64,000 nt of DNA, taken from the NCBI RefSeq assembly GCF_018863195.1, contig NZ_JAHKRT010000001.1, positions 1 through 64,000 on the forward strand. The letters run 5' to 3'. The notes beneath the pieces were generated by a model, which was not told where the DNA came from, did no database searches, and saw only the letters and a program-made list of their open reading frames with translations. Positions 8,881 to 16,026 of the stretch are shown here, piece by piece (within the stretch, counting starts at the first letter, position 1; each line of letters starts with the position of its first letter). This DNA comes from Sphingomonas quercus. GTDB lineage: Bacteria > Pseudomonadota > Alphaproteobacteria > Sphingomonadales > Sphingomonadaceae. Both the position numbers and the translations under genes were made by a program.

Positions 8881-8906
8881 TACGTCGACCGTGAGACCGC
8901 CGTTAC
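8881..8906 (-). promoter_or_regulatory. ECF-type promoter for the spondin-domain gene
   Basis: Minus-strand GTAACG, a 16-base spacer and CGTA, giving a predicted leader of about 35-40 bases before the GTG start at 8837. Confidence 0.72.
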
Positions 8907-8947
8907 AGTCCCGGGCGCGGATGCGGCGAAGCGTGGACGGGCCGCAG

Positions 8948-9591
8948 TCACCAGCGAAGCAGCCGTGGCCCCAGCAACGCGCCGACCCCCGCTGCAAGCG
9001 CTATTCCAAGACTGTACCAGGTGAGCACAAAGATCGCGGAGACTTCCGGACAGTGGAGGCAATAGATCGTGGCCGCCCAGGCGCCCGCCCCCAGCCCCGC
9101 CACCGCGCCGGCGGCGCGAAGGCGGTCGGCGCAAGCTTGCGGAACGACCAGAGCAGCCCGGCGAAGATCGGCGCGGCGAGCGCCACAACCAGCCACGGAC
9201 ATGCCATCCAGCTGCGTCCGAGCCACATCGCGAGCCAGTGCGATGAGGGCGTCCGGGCGAGCTCGCCGACCCCGACACCTGCCAGGATCAACACAGGCGC
9301 CGCCAGAAACCAGAGTCCGCCGAGCGATCCCGGCGCAGGTCGCGCCAGACGCGAGATCCCGTATACCGCGCCGAGCCCGAGCGAAATCGTGTAGGTCCAT
9401 TTCATCCAGAAGGAGAAGCCGTGCATCGCGACGCGCAGGTCCGGACGGACGCCGAGCGTCACCGTCACCAGCAGCATGGCCGCGACGCAGCCGGCGGCGA
9501 TGCCCAGGCCGATCCGCGTAACGACGGCGTGGCGCGGCACGGATCGAACATCTCGGCTCAGCGCCTGAATGAGCTGATCGTTGTTCATCAT
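8948..9591 (-). pseudogene. nrsF: NrsF-type (DUF1109) anti-sigma factor, frameshifted
   Basis: The first 156 codons give a multi-helix DUF1109/NrsF protein starting MMNNDQLIQALSRDVRSVP with a conserved cysteine at C131 (WMACPW). After LAPT the frame carries an unlikely Arg/Pro/Ser-rich tail to 9001. Family-like sequence continues in the next frame (RLRAAGAVAGLGAGAW, IYCLHCPEV, LGIALAAGVGALLGPRLLRW) to a stop at 8948. Adding one base near 9120-9128 restores a 214-aa protein whose second cysteine becomes C181. I recall positions 131 and 181 as the conserved cysteines of Caulobacter NrsF. The family restrains a SigF-type ECF factor at the inner membrane. The frameshift may be a true mutation or a sequence error. 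Confidence 0.82.
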
Positions 9592-9683
9592 GAGCAGCCT
9601 TTGGTGGCATCCTCGAAACCTTCGGCCGCGAGGATCGCCTCGACTTGAGCTGGGCTTCGCTCGTTGCCGTCCTCAACCCGGGC
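9588..9683 (-). other. 31-codon open stretch overlapping the nrsF start, possible sigma-gene tail
   Basis: Immediately upstream of nrsF a stretch with no start reads ARVEDGNERSPAQVEAIL, then AAEGFEDATKGCS, and its TGA overlaps the nrsF ATG. A stop-start overlap like this is typical of a sigma/anti-sigma operon. Its first part loosely resembles the end of sigma region 4 (SRV.RARAQ.EAIL). A TAG lies just upstream and only about 70 bases remain before the msrA stop. It may be the last remnant of a lost ECF sigma gene. This is speculative. Confidence 0.25.
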
Positions 9684-9684
9684 C

Positions 9685-9710
9685 TATGTCGGTTGGCCGC
9701 GATCAGTTGC
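9685..9710 (-). promoter_or_regulatory. Degenerate ECF-type promoter before nrsF
   Basis: GCAACT, 16 bases, CATA has the same spacing as the five good sites but three mismatches. It may be a decayed or weak promoter for nrsF, or chance. Confidence 0.2.
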
Positions 9711-9756
9711 AAAGCTGCTGCCGACGTTCCTGGGATCTCCGGCGGCACGAGCGATC

Positions 9757-10428
9757 CTACGACCGATAGAGGCGCGGCATCATGCGGCGTAGCGCGTCCA
9801 CTTTCGGCGCGTCGTTGATGACGATGTACGGGTAGGTCGGGTTCTTCGCCATGAAGTTCTGATGATAGCCTTCGGCCGGATAGAAGTGATCTGCATGCTC
9901 GATCCGCGTGACGATCGGGCGGGAAAAGATATGCGACGCCGTGAGCTGCTGGAGGTAGGCACGCGCGACCCGCTCCTGCGCGGCCGACTGCGGGAACAGC
10001 GCGGTGCGATACTGGGAGCCATGATCAGGCCCCTGCGCATTCAACGTCGTCGGGTCCGCCACGACGGAGAAATAGACGCGCAGCAGGTCGGCATAGCTGA
10101 CCCTGGCGGGGTCGAATATGACCCGAACCGCCTCGGCGTGTCCGGTGGTGCCGGTCGACACCTCCTCATAGGTCGCGGCGCCGGCCCGCCCGCCGGCATA
10201 GCCCGACGTCGCCGAGGCGACGCCCTTCACATGGTCGAACACGCCCTCCACGCCCCAAAAGCATCCGCCGGCGAAGACCGCGGTCTCGGTCTTGCCGGAT
10301 ACAGGGGCGGTGACGCTGGGCTGCGGTGCGTCGACAAATGCTTCCGCGGACGCGCCAACAGCGGAGGATGCCGCCACCATGGCCAGCACAAGGACGCCGC
10401 CGAAACCGAGGTAGGAAACTGAACGCAT
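9757..10428 (-). CDS. msrA: Periplasmic peptide-methionine (S)-S-oxide reductase
   Basis: A 223-aa MsrA with an N-terminal signal segment (about residues 1-28), so it acts in the periplasm. The catalytic motif GCFWGVE has its nucleophile at C56. Family blocks such as TSGYAGG, YEEVSTGTTGHAEAV and DHGSQYRTA follow. No further cysteine is present, so it is a 1-Cys form that needs an external reductant. AAAGGAG lies about 10 bases before the ATG. It is divergent from msrB, and both genes have matching ECF-type promoters in the shared upstream region. The CcdA and thioredoxin-like genes nearby could supply electrons; that link is inferred. Confidence 0.95.
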   Translation of the reverse strand: MRSVSYLGFGGVLVLAMVAASSAVGASAEAFVDAPQPSVTAPVSGKTETAVFAGGCFWGVEGVFDHVKGVASATSGYAGGRAGAATYEEVSTGTTGHAEAVRVIFDPARVSYADLLRVYFSVVADPTTLNAQGPDHGSQYRTALFPQSAAQERVARAYLQQLTASHIFSRPIVTRIEHADHFYPAEGYHQNFMAKNPTYPYIVINDAPKVDALRRMMPRLYRS

Positions 10429-10458
10429 GGCCGGAAAACTCCTTTGACTACCCTGACA

Positions 10459-10484
10459 TACGCAGATCCCTGTCGTGGCGTTAC
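10459..10484 (-). promoter_or_regulatory. ECF-type promoter for msrA
   Basis: Minus-strand GTAACG, 16 bases, CGTA. Its -35 overlaps the -35 of the divergent msrB promoter within the palindrome GTTACGCGTAAC (10480-10491). Confidence 0.75.
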
Positions 10485-10486
10485 GC

Positions 10487-10512
10487 GTAACCTCGGCGGC
10501 CGATCGGACGTA
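10487..10512 (+). promoter_or_regulatory. ECF-type promoter for msrB
   Basis: Plus-strand GTAACC, 16 bases, CGTA. The -10 element ends only 9 bases before the msrB ATG at 10522, so transcription should begin within a few bases of the start codon and give a leaderless or nearly leaderless mRNA. Confidence 0.77.
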
Positions 10513-10521
10513 TCACCAATC

Positions 10522-11064
10522 ATGACCCACCCATCCGATCGCCGAGCCTTCCTCACCACCAGCGCCCTGGCGCTCGCCGGCGCCGCCATGGCCACCGCCA
10601 GCCTGCCGGCGCTTGCGGCCGCGCCCCGCCCGTTGCGCCTGAGCGACGCTGAGTGGCGCCGGCGCCTCTCGCCGCAAGCCTATGCCGTGCTCCGGCAGGC
10701 CGCGACCGAGCGCCCGTTCTCGAGCCCGCTCAACGCCGAGCACCGCAACGGCACCTTCCTCTGCGCCGGCTGCGCGCTGCCGCTATTCGCCGCGCGCACC
10801 AAGTTCGACAGCGGCACGGGCTGGCCGAGCTTCTGGACGTATCTCCCCGATGCGATCGCCACGAAGAGCGATACCAGCCTGTTCATGGAGCGGACCGAAG
10901 TGCGCTGCGCACGCTGCGACGGGCATCTCGGCCATGTGTTCGACGACGGGCCCAAGCCGACCGGCCTTCGCTACTGCATGAACGGCGACGCGATGCACTT
11001 CGCGCCGCTCCCGGCATTTCCGGCCGCACCTGCACCGTCCCCGGGAGGCGTGGCCAGGAGGTGA
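10522..11064 (+). CDS. msrB: Tat-exported peptide-methionine (R)-S-oxide reductase
   Basis: A 180-aa MsrB. The N-terminus carries a Tat-type signal (SDRRAFLTTS, then a hydrophobic stretch to LPALAAA), so it is probably exported folded. Four zinc cysteines occur as two pairs (C81/C84 and C129/C132). SGTGWPSFW and the catalytic C152 in RYCMN are present. The ATG at 10522 was chosen because the ECF-type promoter lies just upstream and the signal starts there; an earlier in-frame ATG at 10444 would precede the promoter. With msrA it should repair both sulfoxide epimers in periplasmic proteins. Confidence 0.94.
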   Translation: MTHPSDRRAFLTTSALALAGAAMATASLPALAAAPRPLRLSDAEWRRRLSPQAYAVLRQAATERPFSSPLNAEHRNGTFLCAGCALPLFAARTKFDSGTGWPSFWTYLPDAIATKSDTSLFMERTEVRCARCDGHLGHVFDDGPKPTGLRYCMNGDAMHFAPLPAFPAAPAPSPGGVARR

Positions 11065-11202
11065 ATCAAGCGTTGCGCACATCGCGGCCCGATGGCGCAT
11101 GACCTCAAGGCGGTCCTGTCCCATCGGGCCGATCACCTCACCGGCTTCGTCCCAAGGCGATTGCCGGCCGCCCGCCCCGCCACGGCCGTTGGACTGGAAG
11201 GG

Positions 11203-11931
11203 TCAGAACTGGGTCGACCACTCGGTCATCCAGTCCGGGAAATGATCAAGCGCGAACGCTTCGACCTTCCGGTCGAAGCCGGTCAGGATGAAGACGCCGA
11301 CCAGGAGGAGAAGCACGCCCAGCACCGCTTTCCCGCGTCCGCCGGCCGCCATCATCCGCCCACGCCACCGGGCGAGCGCCCCGCGAGCCGCGAATGCGAT
11401 GACCAGCAGCACGGTCGAGATGCCGAGCCCGAAGGCAACCATAACGAGGGCCACCTCGCCCAGGTCCTTGCCTTCGGCCGCAAGTGCGACCGCGGCGCCC
11501 AGTGTCGGACCCACGCAAGGCGCCCAGACGATGCCGAGGAGCGCCCCGACCAGCCCCTGCCCCCACAATCCCGCCCTGCCGTCCAGCGAGGACTGGCGCT
11601 CGCTCGCCCACGCGGCAAGCGGGGTAGCGATACGGGTGAGCACGTCCTGCAGCTTCGGCAGGAGCAGGATTACGCCGGCCGCGCACAGGATAGCCGCCCC
11701 GGCCGCGCGCACGACGAGCGTGTCGATCCCGAGCGCTTGCCCGAACGCGGCCACGATGAAGCCCGTCGCGGTGAATGCGGCCACCAGCCCTGCCGCCAGC
11801 GCCAGCGGAGCATAGCGGTGCCGCTGCGCCGCCGACGAGAGCACGATCGGCACCAGCGGCAGCACACAGGGCGACAGGATGGTGAGCGCGCCCGCCGCAT
11901 AGGCGAGCGCGGGATTGAGAGCGGACGCCAT
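11203..11931 (-). CDS. CcdA-like cytochrome c biogenesis/thiol transport membrane protein
   Basis: A 242-aa protein with about six membrane helices of the CcdA/DsbD-gamma family. The two redox cysteines expected in helices 1 and 4 are visible: C22 in LSPCVLPLVP and C139 in WAPCVGPTLG. The family moves electrons from cytoplasmic thioredoxin across the inner membrane to periplasmic partners. It starts 8 bases after the stop of the thioredoxin-like gene, so the two form an operon under that gene's ECF-type promoter. The Msr genes next door make periplasmic sulfoxide repair its most likely destination, rather than cytochrome c maturation. That assignment is inferred. Confidence 0.88.
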   Translation of the reverse strand: MASALNPALAYAAGALTILSPCVLPLVPIVLSSAAQRHRYAPLALAAGLVAAFTATGFIVAAFGQALGIDTLVVRAAGAAILCAAGVILLLPKLQDVLTRIATPLAAWASERQSSLDGRAGLWGQGLVGALLGIVWAPCVGPTLGAAVALAAEGKDLGEVALVMVAFGLGISTVLLVIAFAARGALARWRGRMMAAGGRGKAVLGVLLLLVGVFILTGFDRKVEAFALDHFPDWMTEWSTQF

Positions 11932-11939
11932 CCTCGGCG

Positions 11940-12350
11940 TCAGGCGATCGCGCTGTGGATCACCGCGGTGACCTTGCCGTCATCGGTTTCGTGGGCGATC
12001 CGGGCCGTCTCGCGCTTGCCGTGGAAGGCGATCACCGTCGACTGCATCGTGGCGCCGAACTTCTGCCAGAGTGGCTTCTGCGTGTCGTAGTCGATACGGA
12101 ACACCTGCATGTCGCGATATGCGGGCTCTGCGGTCACCCGGGCGATGGTCTTGGCCTGCTCGCGGCAGACCGGGCACCAGGGCGCATGAACCCACACGAT
12201 GATCGGCTTGCCCGCCTTCTGCGCATCATCGAACGCAGCTTGATTGAATGGCTGTACCGCGGGAGCCGCGGCGGCGGCGGGCGAAACGGCGACGACCGTC
12301 GGAACTCCGGCAGCAAGAGCCGCCAAAACCGCGAAAGAAGACTGGCGCAT
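11940..12350 (-). CDS. Periplasmic thioredoxin-like protein
   Basis: A 136-aa thioredoxin-fold protein with a signal peptide (about residues 1-29, ending in an Ala-rich stretch). The active site is WCPVC (C59, C62). The ATG at 12350 is supported by AGGGAGG 5 bases upstream. A longer in-frame start at 12392 would overlap the ECF-type -10 element and spoil the signal peptide. It is followed by the CcdA-like gene. Together they form a plausible membrane-to-periplasm reductant chain, with MsrA and MsrB as candidate acceptors. The acceptors are not shown by sequence alone. Confidence 0.86.
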   Translation of the reverse strand: MRQSSFAVLAALAAGVPTVVAVSPAAAAAPAVQPFNQAAFDDAQKAGKPIIVWVHAPWCPVCREQAKTIARVTAEPAYRDMQVFRIDYDTQKPLWQKFGATMQSTVIAFHGKRETARIAHETDDGKVTAVIHSAIA

Positions 12351-12382
12351 AGGGCCTCCCTGAAACTGTGAAGCACGCTTCC

Positions 12383-12408
12383 TACGGGCCATCGCCGGGC
12401 GCGGTTAC
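12383..12408 (-). promoter_or_regulatory. ECF-type promoter for the thioredoxin-like/CcdA operon
   Basis: Minus-strand GTAACC, 16 bases, CGTA, about 33 bases upstream of the ATG at 12350. The roughly 220 bases further upstream, as far as the next gene, hold no recognisable gene. Confidence 0.75.
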
Positions 12409-12627
12409 ACATGGTCGAGAAGGTCGGCCTCACGACGATGATTTTTACCGGACGGGGGCGGTCAAGGGCTGCATGCGCGAGGCGGTGGCCGGCGCCGGTC
12501 GTGATAAGCGAGGCACGCCGAACAGCGCCCGGGCGCGCCCCTAAATTGTCCACTCGTCTTCTGGCAGCCTGCACGGTCGTGGAATCCGGCTATCTCCCGC
12601 CACCGACACTCCCCCCGCCGTGCCGGA

Positions 12628-13416
12628 TCAGCGCACGACCAGCCGCGTGTAGAGATGCCACGTCGCATAGCCGAGCACCGGCAGCACCACCGCCAGGCCG
12701 ATCAGCGCCGGAATGGCACCAAGGACGAGCAGCGCGCCGACCATCAGGCCCCAGCGCAGCATGACGCCCTTGTTCGCCGCGACAGCGCGCACGGAGGTAT
12801 CAATTGCGGTCCGGGCATCAACCGGCTTGTCGACCAGCATCGGCATCGACACCACGCTAACCGTCAGCGCCAGCGCCGAGAAGAATAGCCCGGCGGCGTT
12901 GCCGAGCACGATCAGCGCCCAGCCTTCGGGCGTGGTGAACAAGCGCGTCAGGAAGCCGTTCACCGTCTCCGGCACCGGCCCGATCAGCCACAGATAGAGT
13001 CCGGCCGCCACCGCCATCCAGGCGAAGAACACCACCAGCAACAGCCCGCCGACGATGACGATCGCGTCGAAAGCCGGGCGCTTCGCCACGTCGAAAAAAT
13101 GTGACCAGTCGGACGGCAGGCCCTGTTCGCGGCGGCGGGCCAGTTCGTAGAAGCCGATCGCCACCGCCGGGCCGAGTAGCCCGATACCGGCGAGCAACGG
13201 GAAGAGCAGATGGACCAGCGAACCCTGCAACGCCACGATCGCCGCGACAAAGCCAATCACCGGATAGATGATGCCGGCGAAGAGCAAGTCACCGCGCCGT
13301 TCCATGAAATCGGCCCAGCCCTCGCTGAGCGCTCTCCGCAGGTCCGCCGTCTCGATGGTGCGAACCTCGTAGCTTTCGACAGGTCGATCGATGCCTTCGA
13401 CATGGGCAATTGCCAT
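12628..13416 (-). CDS. DUF2189 integral membrane protein
   Basis: A 262-aa membrane protein of the DUF2189 family, which has no defined function. The N-terminal 60 residues are soluble (VRTIETADLRRALSEGWADF). About six hydrophobic helices follow, with the family pattern LFAGIIYPVIGF and LLFPLLAGIGLLGPAVAIGFYE. The start at 13416 is backed by AAAGGAG. The gene is monocistronic; its closest neighbour on the same strand is the thioredoxin operon, which has its own promoter. No ECF-type promoter was seen. Confidence 0.85.
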   Translation of the reverse strand: MAIAHVEGIDRPVESYEVRTIETADLRRALSEGWADFMERRGDLLFAGIIYPVIGFVAAIVALQGSLVHLLFPLLAGIGLLGPAVAIGFYELARRREQGLPSDWSHFFDVAKRPAFDAIVIVGGLLLVVFFAWMAVAAGLYLWLIGPVPETVNGFLTRLFTTPEGWALIVLGNAAGLFFSALALTVSVVSMPMLVDKPVDARTAIDTSVRAVAANKGVMLRWGLMVGALLVLGAIPALIGLAVVLPVLGYATWHLYTRLVVR

Positions 13417-13778
13417 GACGCGCTCCTTTGATCCCCGCTCGCGGATCATACGCCTCCCCCAGCCGGGCGGCAATCCACCGCTCCATATTGCTGGAAATCG
13501 AGGTCATATTTCTTGCCGGGCATGAAGAACCTATGTATCGTTAACTAAATATATAGAGGAATCGGCGGTTTCTGCCGATTCGAGTTCGGAGAGCCCTCTT
13601 CAGCTGACGATCCGGTTCGGCGTGCCGCGGAAAGAACAAGAACATTCATTGCGATGTCCTTGGTCTTAGCCGTGCCTTTGTCCTATCATACTCGATTTAT
13701 TAGAAAATCGTCTTGGGTACCCCAGCGTTCCTCGTGCGGGCGGATGCACATTCGAATTCATCACAGGGAGGATCGATC
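13417..13778. other. Divergent intergenic region with a hairpin and a possible promoter
   Basis: This 362-base region is AT-rich at 13530-13558. A 7-bp perfect stem (AATCGGC/GCCGATT, 7-base loop) spans 13560-13580. Toward the plus-strand gene, TTGTCC (13678-13683), a 17-base spacer and TAGAAA (13701-13706) form a possible sigma-70 promoter. No gene was seen. Confidence 0.4.
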
Positions 13779-14930
13779 ATGAGACTTGCAGGAAGAATAG
13801 GCGCGCTCGCCTCGGTGGCGCTCGCCGCCGTCACCATCGCCGCGGCGCCGGCCGAGGCCGTCGTCTACCAGAGCTCGATCATCGCATCCGGGCTCGACAA
13901 TCCGCGCGGCCTCGCCTTCGGGTTGGACGGCGCGCTCTACATCGCCGAGGGTGGCACGTTCAACAATGGCCCGGTCGGCCCATCCGGCGAAGGCCCCGCA
14001 GCCTATGGCACCACCGGCGCGATCTCCAGGGTCGACAATGGCGTGCAGACCCGCATCATCAGCGATCTGCCCTCGTTCACCAATATCAACACCGGCTCGG
14101 CATCCGGCCCGCAGGACATCGCCTTCTATAACGGCGTCGGCTATTTCGTCGTCGGCCTCGGCGCCAATCCGGCCGTGCGCACCAATGAACTGGGCTCCGC
14201 GCCCGGGGCGGCCAACCTCGGCTCGCTCTACTCCTTCACCGGCGCCACCGTCACCAAGATTGCCGACCTCGCCGGCTACGAGGCTTCGGAGAACCCGACC
14301 GGCGACCAGATCGACAGCAACCCCTATCACCTGACCGCCGGCGCCAACGGCCTGCTGGTCACCGATGCCGGCGGCAATTCGCTGCTCAACGTCACCGCTG
14401 GCGGCGCGGTGTCTACCGCCGGCACTTTCGCCGACGTCGGTTATGACGCGGTGCCGACGGGTGTGTCGGTCGGGCCGGACGGGGCCTTCTATGTCGGGCA
14501 GCTTACCGGCTTTCCCTTCCCGGTCGGCGGCGCGGATATCTTCCGCATCGATCCGTTGACCGGCATCCAGTCGATCTACGCCACCGGCTTTACCAACATC
14601 ACCGACATCGCCTGGGGCGCGGACGGCAGCCTCTATGTGCTGCAGATCGCCGACAACGGCCTGCAGAACGGGCCGTTCGGCTCGATCCAGAAGCTCAACG
14701 CCGATGGCACGCACAGCCTGGTCTATGGCGGCCTGTTCGCCTCGACCGGATTGGAGATCGGCCGCGACGGCTCCTTCTACGTCACCCAGAACAGCTCCGC
14801 GCCAGGCGTCGGCCAGGTGCTGCGCATCTTCGCCGTGCCGGAGCCGGCGACCTGGGCGATGATGCTGATCGGCTTCGGCGCGGTGGGCATGATGGCGCGC
14901 CGCCGCCAGCCCGTCCTCGCCAACGCCTGA
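13779..14930 (+). CDS. ScyD/ScyE-like beta-propeller protein with PEPxxWA-CTERM
   Basis: A 383-aa exported protein. A signal peptide (ends near AEA) is followed by repeated propeller-like blades with ASGLDNPRGLAFGLDGALYI, TGVSVGPDGAFYVGQL and DIAWGADGSLYVLQ, matching the ScyD/ScyE family. The C-terminus is a PEP-CTERM signal, VPEPATWAMMLIGFGAVG, followed by MMARRRQ. GGGAGG 8 bases upstream supports the ATG at 13779 over a longer frame. In cyanobacteria the ScyD/E names come from the scytonemin cluster, but this family is widespread and no pigment genes are nearby. A surface or matrix role is likely. Confidence 0.88.
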   Translation: MRLAGRIGALASVALAAVTIAAAPAEAVVYQSSIIASGLDNPRGLAFGLDGALYIAEGGTFNNGPVGPSGEGPAAYGTTGAISRVDNGVQTRIISDLPSFTNINTGSASGPQDIAFYNGVGYFVVGLGANPAVRTNELGSAPGAANLGSLYSFTGATVTKIADLAGYEASENPTGDQIDSNPYHLTAGANGLLVTDAGGNSLLNVTAGGAVSTAGTFADVGYDAVPTGVSVGPDGAFYVGQLTGFPFPVGGADIFRIDPLTGIQSIYATGFTNITDIAWGADGSLYVLQIADNGLQNGPFGSIQKLNADGTHSLVYGGLFASTGLEIGRDGSFYVTQNSSAPGVGQVLRIFAVPEPATWAMMLIGFGAVGMMARRRQPVLANA

Positions 14931-14954
14931 TCGACGACGGCGTCCGAGGCAAAC

Positions 14955-14994
14955 AGGGCGTCCGGCCAGACGGCCGGGCGCCCTTCCCCTTTTC
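14955..14994 (+). terminator. Intrinsic terminator after the ScyD-like gene
   Basis: A 13-bp stem (one T-G pair) with a 4-base AGAC loop at 14955-14984 is followed by TCCCCTTTTC. Confidence 0.7.
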
Positions 14995-15085
14995 TCACTA
15001 CAACGCAACCGCCCAACGCAGCACTTGCCCCGCATGGAAGGCCGATGCAGGCTGGACCGCGCACATGTCGACGAGGGGAAGGAAC

Positions 15086-16000
15086 ATGGAGAGCGGACAG
15101 GGGAAGATCCCGGCCGAGGCGGTGGACCTCTATACCCGTTTCGTTCACGGGGAGATCAGCCGCCGGGCCTTCACCGCCGGTATCAGCCGGTGCGCTGGCG
15201 CCGGCATGACCGCCGGCGGGATCATCGCTGCCCTGATGCCGAACTACGCACTGGCCCAGCAGATCCGCCGCGACGACGAGCGTATCCGCGCCGGCTATGA
15301 GACGGTGGCGTCGCCGAAGGGCAATGGTTCGATCCGCGGCTATCTGGTGCGGCCGTTCAGCGCCGAATCCCGGGAGGCGACCTCGACAAAGCTGCCGGGC
15401 GTCCTCGTCATCCACGAGAATCGCGGTCTCAACCCGCATACCGAGGATGTCGCACGGCGCTTCGCGCTGGAGAATTTCATCGCCTTCGCGCCCGACACGA
15501 CGACCTCGCTCGGCGGCTATCCGGGCGATGATTATAAGGGCGGCCAGATGTTCGCGAAGATCGATCGGGACAAGATGACCGAGGATCTCGTCGCGGCCGC
15601 GCGCTGGCTGAAGGCGCATCCCGGATGCAATGGCAGGATCGCGGCAACCGGCTTCTGCTACGGCGGCGGCGCCTCCAACGCGCTGGCGGCGATACTTGGC
15701 GACGAGCTGTCGGCCGCCGCGCCCTTCTACGGCGCGCCGACCCCGGCGGCCGAGGTGCCCCGGATCAAGGCGGCGATCCTCATCCACCACGGCGCGCTCG
15801 ATACCCGGCTCGCCGAAGGCTATCCGGCCCAGGAGGCGGCGCTGAAACAGCATAATATCCGCCACGAAGGCCATGTCTGGCCGAACTCCGTCCACGGCTT
15901 CTTCAACGATGCCACGCCCGAGCGTTACAACAAGGTGACGGCGCCGCAGGCGTGGAACCGGACGATCGAATGGTTCAACCAATATACCCGCACCGCCTGA
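15086..16000 (+). CDS. Dienelactone hydrolase family protein, Tat-like signal
   Basis: A 304-aa alpha/beta hydrolase. The nucleophile elbow has cysteine in place of serine (GFCYGGG, C191), as in dienelactone hydrolase. D239 (GALDTRL) and H270 (VHGFFND) complete the triad. An N-terminal region with SRRAF and a following hydrophobic stretch suggests a Tat signal, giving a periplasmic or membrane-anchored enzyme. GGGGAAGGAAC upstream supports the ATG at 15086. A MarR regulator follows 26 bases later on the same strand and may control it. No aromatic-degradation genes are nearby, so the substrate is unknown. Confidence 0.9.
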   Translation: MESGQGKIPAEAVDLYTRFVHGEISRRAFTAGISRCAGAGMTAGGIIAALMPNYALAQQIRRDDERIRAGYETVASPKGNGSIRGYLVRPFSAESREATSTKLPGVLVIHENRGLNPHTEDVARRFALENFIAFAPDTTTSLGGYPGDDYKGGQMFAKIDRDKMTEDLVAAARWLKAHPGCNGRIAATGFCYGGGASNALAAILGDELSAAAPFYGAPTPAAEVPRIKAAILIHHGALDTRLAEGYPAQEAALKQHNIRHEGHVWPNSVHGFFNDATPERYNKVTAPQAWNRTIEWFNQYTRTA

Positions 16001-16026
16001 CCGCCGCGTGGCCCCCGGGGGCATGA

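Noticed and set aside
8948-9748. 266-codon single-frame protein covering nrsF
   Set aside because: Its first two thirds are not family-like. Only the last part continues NrsF, showing a frameshift between two frames, not one gene.
13615-13660. GAAC repeats near 13635 as a LexA box
   Set aside because: The two GAAC units are only two bases apart, not seven.
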